Of a stretch of DNA of 12,444 nt, positions 7,538-12,444 are shown in pieces. The DNA comes from Nitrospira_G sp035457545 (lineage in GTDB: Bacteria > Nitrospirota > Nitrospiria > Nitrospirales > Nitrospiraceae), in contig DATIBM010000106.1 of NCBI GenBank assembly GCA_035457545.1, positions 1-12,444 on the forward strand, in the 5' to 3' direction. The notes under the pieces were generated by a model, which saw only the letters and a program-made list of their open reading frames with translations, did not search any database and had not been told where the DNA came from. The position numbers were made by a program, and so were the translations under genes. The stretch's first letter is position 1; each line of letters begins with the position of its first letter.

Positions 7538-9763
7538 TTATCTCGTCAGGTCCCCTCGCTCGCTTCCCTGCGCGGCGATCAACGACAAGTCGGCGTACGA
7601 GAGAAACAGCACGTCGATCACGTAGAGCAACGACAGCCGATTCGATCGTAACCCAGAATGCTCCGTGTTGACCATCACTCCGGCAAAGAATTCATCGATA
7701 GCGGGCTTGAGTGCGACCAGTTCGCCCAGGGCCTGTGCGTAGTTCTGGGCTTGGAGCAAGCCCGGAACCCGCTGCTTTGCCTGGAGCAAAGCCTCATACA
7801 GCCGCCGTTCGGCATCGTGCTCGAACAGGTCGGGATTCACCTGATCCGACATCCAGCGCTCCTTTTCGACGAGCCGGTGGGCCCGCTTGAATCCGACGAT
7901 CAGCGGATCGAAATCGGGTTTGACCGTCAAGGCTTGTAACGATTTGATCCGCGCGAGCAGGTCGCTCAGGTCATACTCCCGGAGCCCGGGCGTCTTCACG
8001 ATCGCCTGCATCACATCATCCCGGAGCCCCTGGACCGTCTGCCCATAGTAACGGAACCGTTCCAGGACGAATTCCAGCGGATCGGCCTGGGGAGCTTCGG
8101 CCCGCCCCGCCTTGGCGGACCCCGGAGCCTGCGAGCCGAACCCCTGCTCGCGGACGAGATCGGTCGCCTGCGCCAGCGCCTGGGCCAAATCGAGGCGCAG
8201 GTTTCCTTCGACGAGGATGCGGACCAGCCCCGCGGCCTGGCGTCTCAGAGCGAAGGGGTCTTCCGATCCGGTCGGCGTCAGGCCGACGGAGAAAAAGGCC
8301 GCGACGTTGTCGAGCCGGTCCGCAAGCGCGAGAATTTGTCCGGTGGCGCTGGCGGGACCGCTGTCCTCCATCGTGCGCGGCCAGTATTGTTCCTGCAGGG
8401 CCAAGGCGACTTCCGCGGACTCCCCGTCGTGCGTGGCATATTCGCGGCCCATCAGCCCCTGCAAGGTCGGAAACTCGCCGACCACGCCAGTCAGCAGGTC
8501 GGCCTTGCTCAACAGGGCCGCGCGCTTGCAGATATCCGCCAAATGGTTCTGTCCGAGACGCTCGGCCAGATAAGCGGCAAGCGCGATCAGCCGCTGGGTC
8601 TTCTGGTGGAGCGTGCCCAGTTTTTGATGGAACACGACGTTCTTCAGTTTCTCGACCCGATCCGCCAGTTTGGTCTTCTGATCTTCGGTGAAATAGAACG
8701 CCGCGTCCGCGAGGCGCGCGGCCAGCACGCGCTCGTTGCCCTTGCGGATCAAGGACTGGTCGCGCGGCTTGATGTTCGTCACCGCGAGGAACTGCGGCAG
8801 CAGGCCCCCCTGCTGGTTCCGGAGCGTGAAGAAGCCCTGATGTTCCCGCATGGCGGTTCCGATGATCTCGGGCGGCAACTTCAGATAGCGCGCATCGAAC
8901 TCGCCGAGGATGGCGGAAGGATATTCGACGGCGTAGGTGGCCTGTTCGAGCAGTTCGTGGTCCATGCGCAACTCCGCCTTCGCCTTGCGGGCCAGAGCCT
9001 GAAGCTGCTCTTCGATCAGCGCACGGCGCCGGCCGGGATCGGCGACGACCCCCTGTTGCTCCAACAACGACCGGTAGGAGGAGGCCTGTTTGACCACGAT
9101 GCCGGATGATCGTGCCGTCGCCGATCCGCCGACAAAACGATGGCCGAAGGTCAGCCGGCCGGACTCGATGCCGCCGATCTCGAACGGAATCACTTTCTCC
9201 CCGAACAGAGCCAGGACCCACCGGATCGGCCGGGCGAACCGGAAGCCGGTCTCGTTCCATTTCATCGCCTTGGGGAACGACAGGCTTTGAATGAGCAGGG
9301 GCAGTTGCGCGCGCAGGACCGACTCAGTCGGCTCGCCCGTCTCCTGCTTGACGGCGAAGAGATACTCGCCCTTGGGCATCCGGCGCACTTCAAGGTCCGA
9401 GACGGAGACGCCTTGCGAGGCCGCGAAACCCAGCGCGGCCTTGGTCGGCTGCCCGCTGCTGTCATAGGCGGCGGATTTGGGCGGTCCCATGGCTTCCTTG
9501 ACGGCCGAGGCTTGTCCTGTGGCCAGGCCCCGCACTTCCACCGCCAGCCGCCGCGGGGTGCCGGCGGTTGAGACGGCCTCGAAGGCCAGCCGTTGCTCGG
9601 CGAGCAGCCGAGCGGTCAGATCCTGGAGAGAGCGGAGCGCCGGCGCAATGAATTGATAGGGCAACTCTTCCGTGCCGATTTCCAGCACGAAGTCTCGACG
9701 CGGCTCCGCCACCTTTGGGCGCGAACGCTTCGGTTGAGATGATGATCGGGATGAGAAGGCCAT
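7538..9763 (-). CDS. glyS: Glycyl-tRNA synthetase beta subunit
   Basis: GlyS is the tRNA-recognising beta subunit of the bacterial alpha2beta2 glycyl-tRNA synthetase and works with GlyQ in the cytosol. The 741 residues show family landmarks in order: FVLEIGTEELP at 25-35, TPRRLAVEV at 69-77, AMKWNETGFRFARPIRW at 166-182, the HD-like segment TGVVGEFPTLQGLMGREYA at 425-443, GLTPTGSEDPFALRR at 494-508, and a C-terminal anticodon-binding (DALR-like) helical domain. It is about 50 residues longer than E. coli GlyS. The excess is a Ser/Arg/Lys/Pro-rich N-terminal extension (about 2-23), a Gly/Ala/Pro linker at 541-561, and a slightly longer C-terminus. The ATG at 9763 is 36 nt after the glyQ stop, with no good ribosome site. 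A GTG at codon 18 is possible but also lacks one, so the exact start is less certain than the gene. Confidence 0.96.
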   Translation of the reverse strand: MAFSSRSSSQPKRSRPKVAEPRRDFVLEIGTEELPYQFIAPALRSLQDLTARLLAEQRLAFEAVSTAGTPRRLAVEVRGLATGQASAVKEAMGPPKSAAYDSSGQPTKAALGFAASQGVSVSDLEVRRMPKGEYLFAVKQETGEPTESVLRAQLPLLIQSLSFPKAMKWNETGFRFARPIRWVLALFGEKVIPFEIGGIESGRLTFGHRFVGGSATARSSGIVVKQASSYRSLLEQQGVVADPGRRRALIEEQLQALARKAKAELRMDHELLEQATYAVEYPSAILGEFDARYLKLPPEIIGTAMREHQGFFTLRNQQGGLLPQFLAVTNIKPRDQSLIRKGNERVLAARLADAAFYFTEDQKTKLADRVEKLKNVVFHQKLGTLHQKTQRLIALAAYLAERLGQNHLADICKRAALLSKADLLTGVVGEFPTLQGLMGREYATHDGESAEVALALQEQYWPRTMEDSGPASATGQILALADRLDNVAAFFSVGLTPTGSEDPFALRRQAAGLVRILVEGNLRLDLAQALAQATDLVREQGFGSQAPGSAKAGRAEAPQADPLEFVLERFRYYGQTVQGLRDDVMQAIVKTPGLREYDLSDLLARIKSLQALTVKPDFDPLIVGFKRAHRLVEKERWMSDQVNPDLFEHDAERRLYEALLQAKQRVPGLLQAQNYAQALGELVALKPAIDEFFAGVMVNTEHSGLRSNRLSLLYVIDVLFLSYADLSLIAAQGSERGDLTR

Positions 9764-9799
9764 GGGTCTTGTGCGATGAAATCCAGTCGGTTGTCGGCC

Positions 9800-10750
9800 T
9801 TATCGGTCTGACGCCGGTCGTTTGCGCGAGGTACGCGAGCGGCTCCGGTCTTTCGCGCCGCCCCGTGCCGGTCCCTGCTCCGCGCGGGCCAGCAGTGGAA
9901 AGCCCATCGATTCCCGATCCTGCACATATTGTTCCGCACATTGTCGGGCCAGGGCACGGACCCGCGCGATGTAGCCGGTCCGCTCGGTCACGCTGATCGC
10001 GCCTCTGGCGTCCAGCAGATTGAACAGGTGCGACGACTTGATGCAGTAGTCATAGGCGGGCAAGGTCAGCCGCTTGGCCAGCAGCGACCGGCATTCGGCT
10101 TCGTAGGCCTGAAATCCTGCCATCAGCATGGGGACATTCGCCTCCTCGAAATTGTACTTGGAGCACTCCACCTCCGTGCGATGGTGAATGTCTCCGTACG
10201 AGATCGACTCGTTCCAGGCCAGATCGAAGACGTTGTCCACGCCCTGCAAGTACATGGCGATCCGCTCCGTGCCATAGGTCAACTCGACGGTGATCGGTTG
10301 GAGTTCGATCCCCCCGATTTCCTGAAAATAGGTGAACTGGGTGATCTCCATGCCGTCCAGCCGGACTTCCCAGCCCAGCCCCCAGGCTCCCAAGGTCGGC
10401 GATTCCCAGTCGTCCTGCATGAAGCGGATGTCGTGTTCTCTTGGGTCGATGCCTAAGAAGGCCAGGCTGAGGAGATAGAGATCCTGAATGTCGGCAGGAG
10501 CGGGCTTGAGCACGACCTGGTACTGGTAGTAGTGCTGCAACCGGTTGGGATTCTCTCCATATCGTCCGTCGGTCGGGCGGCGGCAGGGCTGCGCGTAGGC
10601 CGAGCGCCAGGGCTCCGGTCCGAGCGCGCGGAGGAAGGTGGCCGGGTGGAACGTACCGGCCCCCATTTCGAGGTCATACGGTTGATGGACAACGCAGCCT
10701 TGATCGGCCCAAAAACGGTGGAGCGAGAGGATAACGTCCTGGAAGGTCAC
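9800..10750 (-). CDS. glyQ: Glycyl-tRNA synthetase alpha subunit
   Basis: GlyQ is the class II catalytic alpha subunit that activates glycine with ATP and, with GlyS, charges tRNA-Gly. The 316-residue product has the diagnostic segment PCRRPTDGRYGENPNRLQHY at 55-74, RALGPEPW at 41-48, NPTLGAWGLGWEV-like sequence at 117-129 (here ESPTLGAWGLGWEV), TQFTYFQEIGG at 137-147, and NLLDARGAISVTER at 244-257. The GTG start at 10750 gives the expected N-terminus (TFQDVILSL); AAGGA at 10763-10767 lies 12 bases upstream, slightly far. The family normally ends soon after GFPLL (about 287). Here about 26 more residues follow, rich in Arg, Ser and Lys (9 basic). As first gene of the minus-strand series it follows a clear sigma70-like promoter at 10805-10833. 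Confidence 0.96.
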   Translation of the reverse strand: MTFQDVILSLHRFWADQGCVVHQPYDLEMGAGTFHPATFLRALGPEPWRSAYAQPCRRPTDGRYGENPNRLQHYYQYQVVLKPAPADIQDLYLLSLAFLGIDPREHDIRFMQDDWESPTLGAWGLGWEVRLDGMEITQFTYFQEIGGIELQPITVELTYGTERIAMYLQGVDNVFDLAWNESISYGDIHHRTEVECSKYNFEEANVPMLMAGFQAYEAECRSLLAKRLTLPAYDYCIKSSHLFNLLDARGAISVTERTGYIARVRALARQCAEQYVQDRESMGFPLLARAEQGPARGGAKDRSRSRTSRKRPASDR

Positions 10751-10804
10751 AGACTCACAAAATCCTTCAAAAACCCTTGTCGATCAACGTGTTTCAGAGC
10801 AGCG

Positions 10805-10833
10805 AACGTAACAAGAACGCACCACCCTGTCAA
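10805..10833 (-). promoter_or_regulatory. Sigma70-type promoter for glyQ and the downstream series
   Basis: On the minus strand a perfect TTGACA (10828-10833) is followed after exactly 17 bp by TACGTT (10805-10810), which keeps the three most conserved -10 positions (T1, A2, T6). Transcription would begin near 10798 and leave a leader of roughly 48 nt before the glyQ GTG. It is the best promoter match on the minus strand in this region and faces the whole gene series. No T-box-like leader fits in so short a distance. Confidence 0.65.
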
Positions 10834-10944
10834 GCGGGCGATCGATGACCTTCGGCAGGAAGCGGGACCGCCGCCAGTCCGGGAGCAAGGGCGTCGAATT
10901 TGTGGCCGGCGGCGGCGAACTTTCTCGGACGCGCTTGCTGCGGC

Positions 10945-10973
10945 TTGACAATGACGGGGTGATGGAGTACTTC
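10945..10973 (+). promoter_or_regulatory. Candidate promoter for the Rrf2-sulfate-binding pair
   Basis: A perfect TTGACA (10945-10950) is followed after 17 bp by TACTTC (10968-10973). The -10 match is poor, sharing only the first T and A with TATAAT. It lies 41 bp before the regulator's ATG and faces the right way. A weak -10 overlapped by an inverted repeat would fit a regulated promoter, but the -10 assignment is uncertain. Confidence 0.4.
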
Positions 10974-11003
10974 TCGTTGAAGTTGACTAACTCACTCCAG
11001 TTA
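10969..11003. promoter_or_regulatory. Two short inverted repeats before the Rrf2 gene, candidate operator
   Basis: ACTTC-tcgtt-GAAGT (10969-10983) and TAACT-cactcc-AGTTA (10988-11003) are two perfect 5-bp inverted repeats that follow each other between the putative -10 and the regulator's start. Rrf2 proteins commonly control their own operons through such partly AT-rich dyads. These repeats do not match a specific known Rrf2 motif that I can name, and 5-bp arms can arise by chance. Confidence 0.3.
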
Positions 11004-11014
11004 CAGCTTCGGCG

Positions 11015-11452
11015 ATGAAGTTCTCCAAGAAAAGCGAATACGGATTGCGGGCCTTGCTGGAACTCGCCCAGCACTACAACCAGCGGCTGATCCAGCGCCA
11101 TGAAATCGGCGAGCGGCAGCGGATTCCAGTCGAATTCCTGGAGCAGATCCTGTTGGCGCTCAAACGGGCCGGATTTCTGGCCAGCCGGCGGGGGATTCAC
11201 GGCGGGTACGAGCTGATCAAGCCGCCGAAAGACATCACGTTGGGACAGGTCATCCGGCTGCTCGACGGTCCCTTGGCGCCGATCGGCTGCGTGAGCAAGA
11301 CGGCTTATCAGAAATGCCATGACTGCCCCTACGCGAGAAAGGAATTCTGCCCTCTGCAGGACGCGATGGGCGAGGTGCGCAATGCGATCGCCTCGATCCT
11401 CGACAACTATACGCTCCAGGATTTTGCCAAAGGCGTAAAAGGAGGCCGCTGA
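11015..11452 (+). CDS. Rrf2-family transcriptional regulator with four clustered cysteines
   Basis: The 145-residue protein starts MKFSKKSEYGLRALLELA, the standard Rrf2 opening, followed by the winged helix-turn-helix: helices through RQRIPVEFLEQILLALKRAG and the wing SRRGIHGGYEL at 57-67. The sensor region has C92, C101, C104 and C112. IscR of E. coli uses three cysteines in the same stretch (C92, C98, C104) to hold a [2Fe-2S] cluster, so metal or cluster binding is plausible here; CymR-like cysteine-metabolism control is the other family precedent. The ATG lacks a ribosome site. Its stop is followed after one base by the ATG of a sulfate-binding protein, so the two are almost certainly co-translated. 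I infer that it senses Fe-S or sulfur status and controls this sulfate-uptake operon and itself. Confidence 0.92.
   Translation: MKFSKKSEYGLRALLELAQHYNQRLIQRHEIGERQRIPVEFLEQILLALKRAGFLASRRGIHGGYELIKPPKDITLGQVIRLLDGPLAPIGCVSKTAYQKCHDCPYARKEFCPLQDAMGEVRNAIASILDNYTLQDFAKGVKGGR
11441..11445 (+). promoter_or_regulatory. Ribosome binding site for the sulfate-binding protein
   Basis: GGAGG inside the last codons of the Rrf2 gene lies eight bases before the ATG at 11454. It is a strong site and supports this start. Confidence 0.8.
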
Positions 11453-11453
11453 G

Positions 11454-12444
11454 ATGTCAGGTGATCTTCCTATCGGGCGCGGTCGGCATCGAGCCTGGTT
11501 CGGGCTCCTCTGGGGCGTCGGCCTGTTCCTGTTCTCCGGCACCATGGCGCTTGCCGAGACAAGGGAACTGGTCATTGCCTCCTACAGCGTTCCGAAGGAA
11601 GCCTATGAAAAGCAGATCATTCCGGCATTCCAGGCTCATTGGAAGGCCAAGACCGGGCAGGACCTTCGAATCCGGACTTCCTACAGCGCCTCCGGCGCGC
11701 AAACCAGGGCCATCCTCGGCGGGTTTGAAGCCGATGTCGCCGCCCTCTCGCTCGAAGGCGACCTGGCACAGATCGTCAAGGCCGGGCTGATCACGCACGA
11801 CTGGAAAAAGGGCCCCAACCGCGGCATCGTCACCACGTCGCTCGTCGTATGGGGAACCAGAAAAGGCAATCCCAAGGGGATCAAGACGTGGGAGGATCTG
11901 ACAAAGGGCGGGATCGATGTGCTCTATCCCAACCCGAAAACCTCCGGCGGCGCCATGTGGGACATCTTGGCGATCTACGGCGCGGGACTCCGGCAGCCTC
12001 CGCCGGGGGCGGCCAACCCGCCATCCTACGCGGCGGATTTGCTGAAACGGATTCAGAAGAACGTGAAGGTGATGGACAAGAGCGGGCGCGAGTCGGTGAC
12101 GACGTTCGAACGGGGCATCGGAGACGTGATCGTGACCTATGAAAACGAGCTGGTGCCTCGCGTGAAGATCGGCCGCCCCTACGAGATCGTCACGCCGCCG
12201 GCCACGATCCTGATTGAAAATCCGGTGGCGGTCGTGGACCGGTACGCCGACAAGCATCGGGTCAGGGATGTCGCCGAGGCCTTCGTGGCCTTCTTGCACG
12301 AGGGGCAGGCCCAGCGGGCCTTCGCGGACCTGGGATTCCGCCCGGCCGCCAATCGTCCTCTTGACCAACCTTCTGCCGGCAAGGCCACGGCCGCTGCGCC
12401 ACAAATTTTTTCTCTAGAAGACTTGGGAGGCTGGGAGTCCGTCT
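11454..12444 (+). CDS. Sulfate/thiosulfate ABC-transporter periplasmic binding protein, 3' end outside window
   Basis: The first 330 codons are present and stay open to the right edge. Residues 1-34 form a Sec signal peptide (basic RGRHR, hydrophobic core 15-28, cleavage after ALA at 34). The mature part follows the Sbp/CysP pattern: an ASYSVPKEAYE strand at 42-52, FEADVAALSLEGDL, RKGNPKG ending at 142, YPNPKTSGG at 158-166, FERGIGDV, YENEL at 229-233, and a C-terminal GGW. The TSGG loop corresponds to the Ser130-Gly-Gly sulfate ligands of Salmonella Sbp. The Trp of AWENE, which contacts sulfate there, is Tyr229 here, and the opening YDPT is YSVP. It should deliver sulfate or a similar oxyanion to an inner-membrane CysTWA-type permease, which is probably encoded just beyond the window. 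It follows the Rrf2 gene by one base. Confidence 0.9.
   Translation, partial: MSGDLPIGRGRHRAWFGLLWGVGLFLFSGTMALAETRELVIASYSVPKEAYEKQIIPAFQAHWKAKTGQDLRIRTSYSASGAQTRAILGGFEADVAALSLEGDLAQIVKAGLITHDWKKGPNRGIVTTSLVVWGTRKGNPKGIKTWEDLTKGGIDVLYPNPKTSGGAMWDILAIYGAGLRQPPPGAANPPSYAADLLKRIQKNVKVMDKSGRESVTTFERGIGDVIVTYENELVPRVKIGRPYEIVTPPATILIENPVAVVDRYADKHRVRDVAEAFVAFLHEGQAQRAFADLGFRPAANRPLDQPSAGKATAAAPQIFSLEDLGGWESV

Noticed and set aside
10751..10800. A T-box riboswitch upstream of glyQ
   Set aside because: The predicted leader is only about 48 nt and shows no T-box sequence or terminator. T-boxes need far more space.
10868..10915. CCGCCGCC...GGCGGCGG inverted repeat between the divergent promoters
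   Set aside because: The arms are simple GC triplet repeats 32 nt apart, easily produced by chance in GC-rich DNA, and nothing else supports a structure.
10784..11575. A 263-codon minus-strand frame over the Rrf2 gene
   Set aside because: It is antisense to a typical Rrf2 protein and crosses the divergent promoter region; there is no domain and no ribosome site.
11457..12404. A 315-codon minus-strand frame opposite the sulfate-binding gene
   Set aside because: It is antisense to a gene with clear Sbp motifs and a signal peptide; the translation resembles no protein family and lacks a ribosome site.

Overview
The window is about 12.4 kb of GC-rich, densely coding bacterial chromosome. It contains nine genes that I can support. 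No rRNA, tRNA, CRISPR array or mobile element is visible. The gene set suggests a free-living, autotroph-like Gram-negative bacterium: an alpha2beta2 glycyl-tRNA synthetase, bacterial pyruvate phosphate dikinase, RibD, an Rrf2 regulator, and a sulfate ABC-transporter binding protein with a Sec signal. Nitrospira (Nitrospirota) is my best guess, because PPDK serves reductive-TCA gluconeogenesis there. That assignment is an inference from gene content and protein flavour, not something the sequence proves.

Layout. At the left edge (1-100, minus) is the N-terminus of a small helix-turn-helix protein. A 311-bp gene-free stretch (101-411) follows and holds a striking 20-bp perfect palindrome. From 412 to about 10833 everything reads on the minus strand as one closely packed series. 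In transcription order it is glyQ, glyS, an unrecognised two-pass membrane protein, ppdK, ribD, a secreted alpha/beta-hydrolase and an MFS transporter. Gaps are 36, 21 and 20 nt, then a 4-nt GTGA overlap, 7 nt, and a 4-nt ATGA overlap. This is compatible with a single operon driven from a good sigma70-type promoter at 10805-10833. A divergent control region (10751-11014) separates it from a plus-strand pair: an Rrf2-family regulator with four clustered cysteines, and a sulfate-binding protein that starts one base after the regulator's stop and runs off the right edge.

How the genes fit together. GlyQ and GlyS form one enzyme (glycyl-tRNA synthetase). PpdK makes PEP from pyruvate. RibD carries out two early steps of riboflavin synthesis. 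The hydrolase and MFS genes are translationally coupled and probably handle a small molecule at the cell envelope. The Rrf2/Sbp pair looks like a sulfur- or Fe-S-responsive regulator placed with the sulfate uptake gene it may control.

Oddities. PpdK carries a 35-residue, purely basic Ala/Lys/Arg/Gly/Pro tail, and GlyQ (C-terminus) and GlyS (N-terminus) carry Ser/Arg-rich basic extensions. The rest looks like ordinary chromosomal housekeeping sequence, and I found no clearly new multi-gene system.
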